Part shown: positions 42,535 through 51,420 of the stretch, piece after piece | How the letters are laid out: each line of letters starts with the position of its first letter | Position numbering within the stretch: position 1 is the first letter of the stretch | Origin: VXYL01 sp965199875 | GTDB taxonomy: Bacteria; Pseudomonadota; Gammaproteobacteria; Pseudomonadales; Azotimanducaceae | Length of the DNA stretch: 64,000 nucleotides | NCBI GenBank assembly: GCA_965199875.1 | Contig: OZ241346.1 | Coordinates: forward strand, 1,054,001 to 1,118,000 | Direction of reading: 5' to 3' | Position numbers and translations under genes: made by a program | Notes under the pieces: generated by a model | The model's input: the letters and a program-made list of their open reading frames with translations, nothing else | What the model was told of the DNA's origin: nothing | Database searches by the model: none

Positions 42535-43398
42535 GTGCTGGAAGAACTGAAGGCCCTCAAACCCTTTGCATCGCTGGATCGCGCCGCGCTGGCCACCGTG
42601 GAGCGCCACGCCAGCTGGCTGCGCTTGCCGCCGCAGCGCTGGCTGCTGCGCCGCGGCCAGACGCTCAGCCGCGAGATGTTCCTCGTCGATGGCACCGTGG
42701 CCGCGCAGCGCGACGGCGGCATCGAACGCCTGAACGCCAGCGCCACCGACGGCCTGTCGCTGAACGTCCGTGCCGCCGACGCCGGTGAAATCATCACCGC
42801 GACCACCGTGCAGCTGATTGCCGTGGATCTGCGCCCCATCCGGGCTCTGCTGCAAGGGGCATCCGCGGCGCCGCCGGCCGTGGCTGGCGTCTCCGACTGG
42901 ATGCAGACGCTGCTGCGCGGGCCGGTAATGCGCTGGTTCTCGCCGAGCGCCTGGGCGCGGGTGCTGCGCGCTGGACGCATTCGCCAAGTGCGCCAGGGCG
43001 AACGGATCGTCCGCCGTGGCGAGGTGTGCTCGCAAGTGTTCGTCGTCACCGAGGGCGTCGCGCTGCGCGACGGCGAGCGCCTCGGCGTCGGCCAGTTCTT
43101 CGGCGAGGAGTCCGCGCTGGGGCGTCTTCCCTCCCGCCACGAAGTGGTGATGGCCAGCGACGGCGCCTTGGCCTGCTTTCAACGCGCCGATCTGGTCGAG
43201 CTGGCCGCCGACTACGACCCGCCGCGCCTGAACCCGCCGCCGCGGCGCATCGACCTCGACGCCATACCCGCGGAAGTGGAGGAAGCCGCCTTCGACGCCT
43301 TGGACCTCGATGCGGCCATCGCGGTGCGCTGCAGCGACCCCGCTCGCCGGCTGATGGTGGCGACCCGCCTGATGCGCCGCGGCTATCGGGTTGTGTAG
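42535..43398 (+). CDS. Protein with two cNMP-binding-like domains and a rhodanese-like tail
   Basis: A 287-residue cytoplasmic protein. The first half (about 5-110, MLEELKALKPFASLDRAALA, RRGQTLSREMFLVDGTVAAQ) and second half (about 125-225, MRWFSPSAWARVLRAGRIRQ, GVGQFFGEESALGRLPSRHE) are both cyclic-nucleotide-binding folds; only the second keeps the FGE...R phosphate cassette. The C-terminus (IAVRCSDPARRLMVATRLMR) resembles the end of a rhodanese domain. There is no DNA-binding helix-turn-helix, so it is not a CRP-type regulator. The GTG at 42535 follows a perfect AAGGAGG by 6 bases and is preferred to an upstream TTG. coq7 follows after 82 bases. Confidence 0.8.
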   Translation: MLEELKALKPFASLDRAALATVERHASWLRLPPQRWLLRRGQTLSREMFLVDGTVAAQRDGGIERLNASATDGLSLNVRAADAGEIITATTVQLIAVDLRPIRALLQGASAAPPAVAGVSDWMQTLLRGPVMRWFSPSAWARVLRAGRIRQVRQGERIVRRGEVCSQVFVVTEGVALRDGERLGVGQFFGEESALGRLPSRHEVVMASDGALACFQRADLVELAADYDPPRLNPPPRRIDLDAIPAEVEEAAFDALDLDAAIAVRCSDPARRLMVATRLMRRGYRVV

Positions 43399-43480
43399 CG
43401 CCACCGTACCGGAGTAGGTTTGGCACGCTGGCGTTGGGCGGTGAAACGCACCAGCGATCCTTGAAGGCAGGAGGGCGACG

Positions 43481-44104
43481 ATGACGACTTTGGACAGCTG
43501 CTTGAAGACCCTCGACGGCGCACTGCGCAGCCTCGCCGGCACCGTTTCGGCGACGCGGGACAGCCCCGGCGCCGACGAGTCCTCCGACTTGAACGACGAG
43601 GAGCGCCGCCATGCCGCGGGCCTGATGCGCGTCAACCACTGCGGCGAGATCTGCGCCCAGGCGCTGTACCAGGGCCAGGCCTGCACGGCGCGCAGCGACT
43701 CGGTGCGCGAGGCCCTCGACGCGGCAGCCCGGGACGAAGAGGACCACTTGGCGTGGTGCCGAGAGCGGCTGGCGCAGCTGGAGGGCCGGCCGAGCATCCT
43801 CGACCCGGCCTTCTACGCGGCGTCCTTCGCCCTTGGCGCGGCAACCGGTTTGCTCGGCGACCGGGTGAGCCTCGGCTTCATCAAGGCCACCGAAGACGAA
43901 GTGCGCCAGCATCTGGACCGGCACATCGAGCAGCTGCCGAAAGCCGACGGCAAGAGCCGCGCCATTCTCGCCGCCATGCGCAGCGACGAGGAGCGGCATG
44001 GCGAAGACGCCGTTCGTGCCGGCGGCGTCTCCTACCCGCGGGCGATCAGAAACGTCATGACGCTGGCGTCGAAGGCAATGACGCTGTCGACCTACCGCAT
44101 GTAG
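43481..44104 (+). CDS. coq7: Coq7, demethoxyubiquinone hydroxylase
   Basis: Coq7 hydroxylates demethoxyubiquinone in ubiquinone synthesis using a di-iron site. The 207-residue protein has the expected length. Iron ligands are in AAGLMRVNHCGEICAQALY, ARDEEDHLAWCRERL, KATEDEVRQHLDRHI and MRSDEERHGEDAVRAGG, matching the ExxH pattern repeated twice. Hydrophobic helix residues (AASFALGAATGLLGDRVSLG) contact the membrane. The Shine-Dalgarno AGGAGG precedes ATG 43481. Coq7 indicates an organism making ubiquinone, in agreement with a proteobacterium. Confidence 0.95.
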   Translation: MTTLDSCLKTLDGALRSLAGTVSATRDSPGADESSDLNDEERRHAAGLMRVNHCGEICAQALYQGQACTARSDSVREALDAAARDEEDHLAWCRERLAQLEGRPSILDPAFYAASFALGAATGLLGDRVSLGFIKATEDEVRQHLDRHIEQLPKADGKSRAILAAMRSDEERHGEDAVRAGGVSYPRAIRNVMTLASKAMTLSTYRM

Positions 44105-44138
44105 GCGAGAGGCCGCAGCTTCGGGGTTCGCCAGCCTG

Positions 44139-45389
44139 TCAGTGCGCCACGCCGGCGGCGCCGTGCTCGTCGATCAGCGCGCCGCTGTGGAAGCGCGTCA
44201 GGGCGAAGGGCGTGGCGAGCGGATGCGGGCGGTCGTGGGCGACGGTATCGGCGAATACGTAGCCGCTGCCCGGCGTCGCCTTGAAGCCGCCGGTGCCCCA
44301 GCCGCAGTTGAAGTAGAGGTGCTTCACCGGCGTCAGGCCGAGAATCGGGCAGGCGTCCGGGCAGATGTCGACGATGCCGCCCCACTGCCGGTTCATGCGC
44401 ACCCGGCTGAAGGCCGGGAACAGCTCGCAGACGGCCTGCAAGGTGTGCTGTACCACATGGAACGAGCCGCGCTGGCCGTAGCCGTTGTAGGCGTCCGTGC
44501 CAGCGCCGATCACCAGGTCTCCCTTGTCGGACTGGCTGATGTAGCAATGCACGGCGTTGGACATCACCACGGTGTCGAGGCAGGGCTTCAGCGGTTCCGA
44601 GACCAGCGCCTGCAAGGGGCGCGACTCGATGGGCAGACGCAGGCCGGCCATCGCCGCCAGCACGCTGGAGTGGCCGGCGGCGACGCAGGCCACTTTGTTC
44701 GCGCCGATGAAGCCGCGCTCGGTCTCGACGCCGACGGCGGCGCCGCCAGCCAGCCGAATGCCGGTGACTTCGGTGTGCTGCAGCAAGTCCACGCCCAAGG
44801 CGTCGGCGGCGCGGGCGTAGCCCCAGGCCACCGCGTCGTGACGGGCGACGCCGCCCCTGGCCTGCCAGGAGGCGCCAAGCACCGGATAGCGGGCGTCCGG
44901 CGAGCAGTTCAAGAGCGGCGCCTTCCGCTGCACCTCGGCGGTGCTCAGCACTTCGCCGTCGATGCCGTTCAAGCGGTTGGCGTTGACGCGCCGCTCGATG
45001 TCGCGCATGTCCTGCAAGGTGTGGCCGAGGTTCAGCACGCCGCGCGGGCTGTACATGACGTTGAAGTTCAGCTCGCGGCTTAGGTTCTGCCACAGCTTCA
45101 GCGCGAACTCGTAGAGCTGCGCCGCTTCGTCGCGCAGGTAGTTGGAGCGCACGATGGTGGTGTTGCGGCCGGTGTTGCCACCGCCGAGCCAGCCCTTCTC
45201 CACCACCGCCACGTTGCGGATGCCGTGAACCTTGGCCAGGTAGTAGGCGGTGGCCAGGCCGTGTCCGCCGCCGCCAACGACCACCACCTCGTAGGCGCTC
45301 TTCGGCGTCGGCTCGCGCCAAACCGGCGGCCAGTTCTCGTGGTGGCGGAGCGCGTGCTTCAGCAGGCCGAATAGCGAGTACCTCTCCAC
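44139..45389 (-). CDS. soxB: Sarcosine oxidase beta-subunit-like FAD oxidoreductase
   Basis: A 416-residue DAO-family flavoprotein. It has the FAD-binding motif YEVVVVGGGGHGLATAYYLA (about 33-52), VVEKGWLGGGNTGRNTTIVR, and FNCGWGTGGFKATPGSGYVF near the C-terminus. These closely match the beta subunit of heterotetrameric sarcosine oxidase, which oxidises the N-methyl group of sarcosine or dimethylglycine. The alpha, gamma and delta subunits are not adjacent, so they are elsewhere or this copy is independent. The start is GTG 45389. It is convergent with coq7 and follows the molybdenum-hydroxylase genes after 49 bases on the same strand. Subunit identity is by pattern. Confidence 0.86.
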   Translation of the reverse strand: MERYSLFGLLKHALRHHENWPPVWREPTPKSAYEVVVVGGGGHGLATAYYLAKVHGIRNVAVVEKGWLGGGNTGRNTTIVRSNYLRDEAAQLYEFALKLWQNLSRELNFNVMYSPRGVLNLGHTLQDMRDIERRVNANRLNGIDGEVLSTAEVQRKAPLLNCSPDARYPVLGASWQARGGVARHDAVAWGYARAADALGVDLLQHTEVTGIRLAGGAAVGVETERGFIGANKVACVAAGHSSVLAAMAGLRLPIESRPLQALVSEPLKPCLDTVVMSNAVHCYISQSDKGDLVIGAGTDAYNGYGQRGSFHVVQHTLQAVCELFPAFSRVRMNRQWGGIVDICPDACPILGLTPVKHLYFNCGWGTGGFKATPGSGYVFADTVAHDRPHPLATPFALTRFHSGALIDEHGAAGVAH

Positions 45390-45438
45390 GGCCGGGCCCG
45401 CGCCAAGCTACTGCACGCTGCACGCTCGCTCTTTCGCC

Positions 45439-47679
45439 TTAGGCGACGCGGTAGCCCTCCTCGCTGATCGGCAGGGTGCGGATGCGCTGGCCGGTGGCCG
45501 CGTAGATGGCGTTGCAGACCGCCGGCGCAAGCGGCGGAAACGCCGGCTCGCCGAGGCCGGTGGGCAGGAAGTCGCTGTCGATGAAGTGCGCCTCCACTTG
45601 CGGCGCGGACGGCATGCGCAGCATCGGATAGCGGTCGAAGTTGGTTTGCTGGGCGCGGCCGTTCTCGAAGGTCACGGCAAGACCCATCATGGTGGAAAGG
45701 CCATCCACCACGGAGCCCTGAATCTGGTTCTCGGCGCCGCTCAGGTTGACGATCTGGCCGACGTCCGCCGCCACGGTGACCTTGTGGACCTTCACCTTCT
45801 TCGCCGCATCGACGCTCACGTCCGCCACTTCGGCGATGTGGCCGCCGTGGCTGAAGTAGAAGGCCAGGCCCAGGCCGCGACCCGGCGGCATGGCCCTGCC
45901 CCAGCCGGCTTTCTGCGCCGCCAGCCGGACGACGGCAGCGGCGCGGCCGGTGTGCAGCGCCTGGGGATCGCCTTCCTTGAACCAGCGCGGTTCGCCCAGC
46001 ACTTCCAAGAGCACTTCCAGGTGATCGCGGCCAGCGGCGGCGGCCAGCTCGTGCAGGAAGCTCTGCACCACGAAGCCGTAGACGTTGGAGCCGGGCGCCC
46101 GCCAGGCGGCGCAGCGGGTCTTCCAGTCCAAGGCCGTCTGCTCGTAGCGGACGTTGGCGATCAGGCCAGCCGGAAACACCCGTTCGGAAAGGCCGCCGTT
46201 CACCGGCCGCTTGCCGTCGTTGGTGAAGGTGACGAAGCGGTCCCGCCAGGCGGAGACCTTGCCGTCGCCGTCGACGGCGCCGGAGACGTGGTGGAAGCCG
46301 CCGGCGCGAAACAGATCGCAGCACATGTCGTCTTCCCGGGTCCACTGCAGCTTCACCGGCACGCCGGCGCGTTTGGCGATCGCCGCCGCCTCGCACATGA
46401 AGTCGTTGTACAGGCGGCGTCCAAAGCCGCCGCCGCAGCGGGTCTGGTGGACGGTCACCTTCGAGGCGTCGACGCCCAAGGTATTGGCGATGTTGCGGGT
46501 GCTGAAGCCCGGCGTCTGCGTCGGCGCCCACAGCTCGACGGCGCCGTCGGCGTAGCTGGCCGTGCAGTTCATCGGCTCCAGCTGGGCGTGGCTGACGAAG
46601 TGGTAGCGATAGGACGCCTGCACGCGCTCGGCGGCGGACTTGAACGCTGCATCGACATCGCCGTGGTCCACCACCCGCTCGCCGGGCTGGTCGCGCAAGC
46701 CTTCGGCGCTCGCCGCGGCAGCGCTCCAGCTGTCGGTGGCGGCGGCGGATTCGTCCCAGTCCACCTGCAAGGCGCGTTTGGCGCGGATCGCCGCCCAGGT
46801 GTTGTCCGCGACGATGGCGACGCCGGGCAGCAGTTCCATCGCGTCGCCATTGCCCTCGAAGACGAAGGCGTCGTGGACGCCCGGCAGCTTCTTGATCGCC
46901 TCCAGATTGGCGGACTTCACCTTGCCGCCGATGGCCGGGCACTTGGTGTAGGTGGCGATCTTCATGCCGGGCAGGGTCTGATCGATGCCGAACAGCGGCT
47001 CGCCGCGCACCAGGGCGTCGTTGTCCACGCCGGTGATGCGCTTGCCGAGCAGACGGAACTGGCCGCGCTCCTTGAGTTCAAGGGACTCCGCCTCCGGCAC
47101 CGGCATGGCAGCCGCCTCGGCGGCGAGTTCGGTGTAGGCCAGCTTGCGGCCGCTCGCTTCGTGCAGCACATGGCTGTCCTTGGTGGCGAGTTCGTCGGCC
47201 GGCACCTCCCAGCGGGAAGCAGCGGCGCCCACCAGCATCGCCCTGGCCGTGGCGCCCGCCTGGCGCAGGGACATCCAGTTCATCGGAATGGACATCGAGC
47301 CGCCGGCGAACTGCGGCCCGTAGGTGGCCTGGTCGATGGGCGCTTGCAGCACCTGCACGTCGCGCCAGGCGGCGTCCAGCTCTTCGGCGAGGATCATCGG
47401 CAGCGACGTCTTCACCCCTTGGCCGATCTCCGGATTCTTGGCGTAGAGCAGGATGCCTTCACGGTCGATGCGAACGTAGCCATTCGGTTGCAGCGGCCCG
47501 CCCTTGGCGGCCGCGGCCCGGGGCAGCGAGAAGGCGAGCATCAGGCCGCCGCCGACCAGCCCGGTGAGCTTCATGAACTGCCGACGGCCAAGCTTGGCGA
47601 TGCGCAGGGCGGAGGGAGTGCCGCGGGCGTCGTTGACCGCGGCGAAGGTGTCGTGGATGCCTTGATAGTTCAACGTCAT
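45439..47679 (-). CDS. Molybdopterin-binding subunit of a xanthine-dehydrogenase-family hydroxylase
   Basis: A 746-residue large subunit of the isoquinoline 1-oxidoreductase type. A Tat-like signal (LGRRQFMKLTGLVGGGLMLA, Arg32-Arg33) sits near the N-terminus, so it is likely periplasmic. Family marks include KNPEIGQGVKTSLPMILAEE, GGSMSIPMNWMSLRQAGATA, TRCGGGFGRRLYNDFMCEAA, WRAPGSNVYGFVVQSFLHEL and PTGLGEPAFPPLAPAVCNAI, the last with the active-site Glu region. The Fe-S subunit gene lies 11 bases upstream, as usual. GGAGG precedes the ATG. Substrates for this group are N-heterocycles or aldehydes; which one is unknown. Confidence 0.9.
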   Translation of the reverse strand: MTLNYQGIHDTFAAVNDARGTPSALRIAKLGRRQFMKLTGLVGGGLMLAFSLPRAAAAKGGPLQPNGYVRIDREGILLYAKNPEIGQGVKTSLPMILAEELDAAWRDVQVLQAPIDQATYGPQFAGGSMSIPMNWMSLRQAGATARAMLVGAAASRWEVPADELATKDSHVLHEASGRKLAYTELAAEAAAMPVPEAESLELKERGQFRLLGKRITGVDNDALVRGEPLFGIDQTLPGMKIATYTKCPAIGGKVKSANLEAIKKLPGVHDAFVFEGNGDAMELLPGVAIVADNTWAAIRAKRALQVDWDESAAATDSWSAAAASAEGLRDQPGERVVDHGDVDAAFKSAAERVQASYRYHFVSHAQLEPMNCTASYADGAVELWAPTQTPGFSTRNIANTLGVDASKVTVHQTRCGGGFGRRLYNDFMCEAAAIAKRAGVPVKLQWTREDDMCCDLFRAGGFHHVSGAVDGDGKVSAWRDRFVTFTNDGKRPVNGGLSERVFPAGLIANVRYEQTALDWKTRCAAWRAPGSNVYGFVVQSFLHELAAAAGRDHLEVLLEVLGEPRWFKEGDPQALHTGRAAAVVRLAAQKAGWGRAMPPGRGLGLAFYFSHGGHIAEVADVSVDAAKKVKVHKVTVAADVGQIVNLSGAENQIQGSVVDGLSTMMGLAVTFENGRAQQTNFDRYPMLRMPSAPQVEAHFIDSDFLPTGLGEPAFPPLAPAVCNAIYAATGQRIRTLPISEEGYRVA

Positions 47680-47690
47680 TGGAAGCCTCC

Positions 47691-48149
47691 TCACGCGCTC
47701 TTGGCGGCGGTCTTCACCGCTTGGCGAATGCGCTGGTAGGTGCCGCAGCGGCAGATGTTCGCCGCCATCGCTTCGTCGATTTCGGCGTCGCTGGGGTTCG
47801 GGTTGCGCCGCAGCAGGCCTTCCGCGGCCATGATCTGGCCGCTTTGGCAGTAGCCGCACTGGGCGACGTCGAGGTCCACCCAGGCCTGCTGCACCGGACC
47901 GAGTTCGCCGCTTGGCCGTGCCAGCCCCTCGATGGTGGTGATTTCGCCCGTCGCCGACGCCGCCGGATAGGAACACGAACGCACCGGCGCGCCGTCCACC
48001 AGCACCGTGCAGGCGCCGCACTGGTTGATGCCGCAGCCGAACTTCGTTCCCACCAGCCCCAGTTCGTCGCGCAGCACCCACAAGAGCGGCGTCGATTCGT
48101 CGACCCCTTCCAGCTGGCGCTCTTCGCCATTGACCTTCAAGCGCAACAT
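47691..48149 (-). CDS. [2Fe-2S] subunit of the molybdenum hydroxylase
   Basis: A 152-residue small subunit with a plant-type ferredoxin cluster (FGCGINQCGACTVLVDG plus the Cys of VRSCSYP) and a second cluster in the helical domain (CGYCQSGQIMAAEGLL and NICRCGTYQRIRQAV). It passes electrons from the molybdenum centre of the following large subunit. The length is right for the family. It has no signal, so it would be exported together with the Tat-bearing large subunit. The promoter-like pair at 48188-48214 lies 39 bases upstream, and GAGGGGAAG precedes the ATG. Confidence 0.93.
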   Translation of the reverse strand: MLRLKVNGEERQLEGVDESTPLLWVLRDELGLVGTKFGCGINQCGACTVLVDGAPVRSCSYPAASATGEITTIEGLARPSGELGPVQQAWVDLDVAQCGYCQSGQIMAAEGLLRRNPNPSDAEIDEAMAANICRCGTYQRIRQAVKTAAKSA

Positions 48150-48187
48150 CTTCCCCTCCGTGCAGCCAAACCTTGGCAAGTGCCCGC

Positions 48188-48214
48188 AGTGTACTCCTAT
48201 TGCGCCACTGGCAA
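48188..48214 (-). promoter_or_regulatory. Candidate promoter for the molybdenum hydroxylase operon
   Basis: Read on the minus strand, TTGCCA (48209-48214) and TACACT (48188-48193) are 15 bases apart, close to consensus in both boxes though the spacer is short. They lie upstream of the Fe-S subunit start at 48149. Confidence 0.45.
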
Positions 48215-48290
48215 AGCGACGCACTGGCGGCCAAACTCCGCTTCTTTGTAGACGTGTTAGGTTGGCGCGGTGTTTCCGGCAGAGGCAGCC

Positions 48291-48506
48291 GTGATCCACC
48301 CAACATCGCGCTGGTGCGCGTTCGAGGCGGCCTACCGTCGCGAAGCCTGGCGCCAGCTGAGCTACCGGGAAGCACTGTCCCTGTTCGAGGCGCTGTGGGC
48401 GGAGGCGCGGGAACTCGATCCGCGCCTCGGCGAAGACTGGCGCGAGGAGCTGGCGGCGGACCTGGCGCTGGCGCGAGCGATCAATGGCCTCCCGCCCACT
48501 GCCTGA
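48291..48506 (+). CDS. Small helical protein paired with a nucleotidyltransferase
   Basis: A 71-residue protein (GTG at 48291 behind AGAGG; an earlier GTG at 48270 is in frame). The sequence AFEAAYRREAWRQLSYREAL, EARELDPRLGEDWREELAAD is mainly helical and soluble. Its end overlaps the next gene by 23 bases, a coupling typical of toxin-antitoxin-like or enzyme-adaptor pairs. No family recognised. Either an antitoxin-like partner or a conserved small companion of the nucleotidyltransferase is possible. Confidence 0.65.
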   Translation: MIHPTSRWCAFEAAYRREAWRQLSYREALSLFEALWAEARELDPRLGEDWREELAADLALARAINGLPPTA

Positions 48507-49059
48507 TTTCGCGCCGCTGCTCGCCGGCATTGCCCGGGAGCTTCGCGCCCGCCGGCTGCCGTTCATGTTCGTCGGCGGCCAGGCAGTGCTGCTGCACGGC
48601 GCGCCGCGTTTGACGACCGACATCGACCTGACCCTTGGCATCGGGCCCCAGGACATCGCCAGCGTCGAGGCCGCCTGCCGCCGCCTTGAACTGGCGTCGC
48701 TGGTGCCAGAGCCCGCGTCGTTCGCCACGGAAACGTTCGTCTGGCCTACGCGCCACCCGCCAACCGGCATCCGCGTGGACTTCATCTTCTCCAACACAGC
48801 CTACGAGCAGGCCGCGATTGCCCGCGCCACTCATGTCGAACTGGCCGGCGCAAGCCTGCCGGTCGCCGCGCCGGAGGATCTGATCCTGCTCAAGCTGTTC
48901 GCCGGTCGGCCGCGCGATGTCGAGGACGCTCGTTCGGTAGTCGATCGCCAAGGCGAGCGTCTGAACTGGCCCTACCTGGAACACTGGGCCGGGGAGTTCT
49001 CGGCGATACCGGGGCGGGAGGATCTTCCAGCGCAAGTTCGAGCGCTTCGTAGCGCCTAG
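48484..49059 (+). CDS. AbiEii-like nucleotidyltransferase
   Basis: A 191-residue protein with a minimal nucleotidyltransferase fold: FMFVGGQAVLLHGAPRLTTD, with DIDL giving the two catalytic Asp residues (DxD), then IRVDFIFSNTAYEQAAIARA with a third acidic residue, and PEDLILLKLFAGRPRDVEDA. This is the pattern of AbiEii/AbiGii toxins and related DUF6036-type proteins. With the small gene before it, a toxin-antitoxin pair is possible but not shown. Its stop at 49057-49059 abuts the truncated LRR gene directly. Confidence 0.75.
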   Translation: MASRPLPDFAPLLAGIARELRARRLPFMFVGGQAVLLHGAPRLTTDIDLTLGIGPQDIASVEAACRRLELASLVPEPASFATETFVWPTRHPPTGIRVDFIFSNTAYEQAAIARATHVELAGASLPVAAPEDLILLKLFAGRPRDVEDARSVVDRQGERLNWPYLEHWAGEFSAIPGREDLPAQVRALRSA

Positions 49060-51308
49060 CCCAGTCCGGCTCTCCGCCAGCTCCTGCGCCGCCGGCTACT
49101 CCGGCTCCTGCTCGTTCGCCTGCAGCGTCGGCGACTGGACCAAGACCCGCAACGACTGCCGCCCCGACGACTGCCCGGCGGCGACCACGGCCGGCTGCGC
49201 GCGCCCCACCACCCAGTCCGGCTACTCCGGCTCCTGCTCGTTCGCCTGCAGCCTGGGCGCCTGGACCGAGACCAGCAACTCCTGCAAGCCCCGGGGCTGC
49301 CCGGCGGCGACCAGGAGCGCCAGCGGGGTCGGCGCCGGCACGGTGGCGTACCGGGTGCCGGCGAACGAGGGCTGGGAGCGCGAGGCGGCGCTGGCGGTGG
49401 CCGGGCGGATGGTCGTCGCCGTGCAGCCCGGAACTCGGCTGGCGAAGCCGGCGTGCGAACGCAGCGCCGCCGTGCGCGAAGCGCTCGAGGCCGAGCTGGG
49501 CTCCTCCTGCGCGGACATCTCCGCGGCGGACCTCCGGGAGATCGCGGAGCTGCGTCTGCGCGACGTCCATCCCGGCGACCTCGACGGCCTGTCGAACCTC
49601 GCCCGGCTGCAACTGGCGCCGCCATCGGGCTGGACGCTGCAGGCCGGCACGTTCGACGGCCTGGCCGGTTTGCAGATGCTGAACGTATTCGGCTGGAACG
49701 TGCTGCTGCAGCCCGGCTCGTTTCGAGGCTTGGCAAACCTGCACCATCTCGTCGTCCTGTCGAACAGGTTCGACGGCGCCGACGCCCTCCCGCCGCTCCG
49801 GCTGGGCGTCTTCGAGGGCATGCCGCGGCTGCGCCACTTGCGGCTCATCGACGCCAGCCGCGCCGCGATCGAGCCCGGCCTTTTTCGACGGGCTCGCCGA
49901 GCTGAACGAGCTGTTCGTGGGCGGGGGGCGGCTGGCGCGCCTGCCGGCGGGCATGTTCCGCGGCCTGCCGAATCTGCGCCGGCTGGAAGTGGACATGAGC
50001 GACGGCAGCTCGCCGGTCACCATGGCGGCAGGCGTGTTCGAGGGACTGGCGAACCTCGAGGACCTCCGGCTCAATTCCCTCGCAGCGGTGCCTCCGGGCG
50101 TGTTCGCGGGCTTGTCCGAACTGCGGATGCTCTGGCTGCGCCGCAACGCCTTCACGTCGCTGGAGGCGGGCGTGTTCGAGGGACTGTCGTCGCTCGAACA
50201 CCTCCGTCTCGACAACGCGCGGTACCCCCACAGCCCGCATCGGCAGGAACTGGCGTCGCTGCCGCCGGGGCTGTTCGCCGGACTGCCCCTGCTAAGCTGG
50301 CTGCATCTGACGGACGTGGGGCTGCGCGAGCTGCGGCCAGGAGCGTTCCGCGAACTCGAGAGGCTCTCCTATCTCCACCTCGAAAACAACCAGCTAACCG
50401 AGCTGGCGCCGGAGACGTTCGACGGCGTACGGCTCGGCGGTCTCGACTTGCACGGCAACCGGCTGGCGTCGCTGCCGGCGGGGCTGTTCGAAGACCACCC
50501 CATGCTGTATTGGGTGAACCTGTCCCACAACCGGCTGAACGCGCTGCCCCCCGGCCTGTTCGTCGGCGCCGGCGGTAGGCAGCGCGGCGGCATGGCCGTG
50601 GCCCTGCACGGCAATCCGGGCGCGCCGTTCCGCCTCGCCCTCGAACCGGTCGTCGCGTCTGCCGCGTGGCAGCGCCCGGCGCGGGTCGCAGTGCGAATCG
50701 CGGAGGGCGCACCGTTCCGGATGGACGTGGGGCTTGCGGCCGCCGGCGGCCACTTGGAGACGGACGTCGCAACGGTCGCGCACGCGACGCCCCTCAGCGG
50801 CGCCGTCGCCGCGTCGCCGGCCGGCAGTGCGCCGGTGATCGTCCGGGTCGGCGGGATTCCGGAGGTGCCCGGGGCGGACTGCGCGGACATCGTGGATGCC
50901 GGCAAGTTCTGCGGACCGGCGCCCCAGGCCGGCGGCTTCGGGCGGCACTACACGGGCATCCAGCTGGCGGCCGGCAGGCCCCTCGTGCTCAACGGCGTGG
51001 CGCCAAGGCAGGAGTTCGACGAACCGATGGAGATCGACCTCTCGAACGTGTTCCTGGAGTTCGACGGCTCGGACGCGGCGGCGTTCGCGGTTCGCGTGAG
51101 CGACCCCGCGGTGGCCACGGCGGAGATCGCGGGCGCGCTGCTGCGGGTGGCCCCGGCGGACCACGGCACGGCGACGGTCGCGGTGACGGCGACCGCGGCG
51201 GACGGCCGGACGGCGACGCGGACCTTCGCCGTCGCGGTGCCGCGCCAGCCGCGCTTCCTGCGCGGCTGGCGGCTGTGGCTGCTGGACGACGGCGGCGGAG
51301 GCGGCTGA
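49060..51308 (+). pseudogene. 5'-truncated, frameshifted Cys-repeat/BACON/LRR gene
   Basis: A remnant of the gene family seen at 59028 and 62546. The 5' end starts abruptly at the nucleotidyltransferase stop with two Cys-rich units (GYSGSCSFACSVGDWTKTRN and GYSGSCSFACSLGAWTETSN, period 126 bases), joined to the middle of a BACON domain (VAYRVPANEGWEREAALAVA). LRRs follow (FDGLAGLQMLNVFGWNVLLQ), then the Ig-like tail (PADHGTATVAVTATAADG) and end RFLRGWRLWLLDD. The frame breaks at a run of five T (49881-49885): four T would restore IEPGLFDGLAELNELFVGG. No start codon for the whole is visible before 49343. It is a chimera of two neighbouring gene types and probably non-functional. Confidence 0.75.
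49094..49345 (+). repeat. Two direct copies of a Cys-rich coding unit, period 126 bases
   Basis: The 33-base stretch starting GGCTACTCCGGCTCCTGC at 49094 recurs identically at 49220. Both encode a GYSGSCSFACS module of the truncated gene; a related module (GHNGSCRYACNNGAWSKS) is found near 56130 in the large repeat protein. Confidence 0.7.
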
Positions 51309-51420
51309 GGGCGGTTGCGCAAGCGGCCCCAGCCCTCGAATGCGGTAGCCCTCAAAGCACGGCACACGGCGCCGGCTCGGATTTGCGGCGCAAGCGGGGC
51401 GGCGCTAGAGTTCGGGCACG

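Noticed and set aside
48291..49059. A complete defence island at the nucleotidyltransferase
   Set aside because: Only an AbiEii-like protein and a small partner are present; no other defence gene accompanies them, so I call only a possible toxin-antitoxin-like pair.
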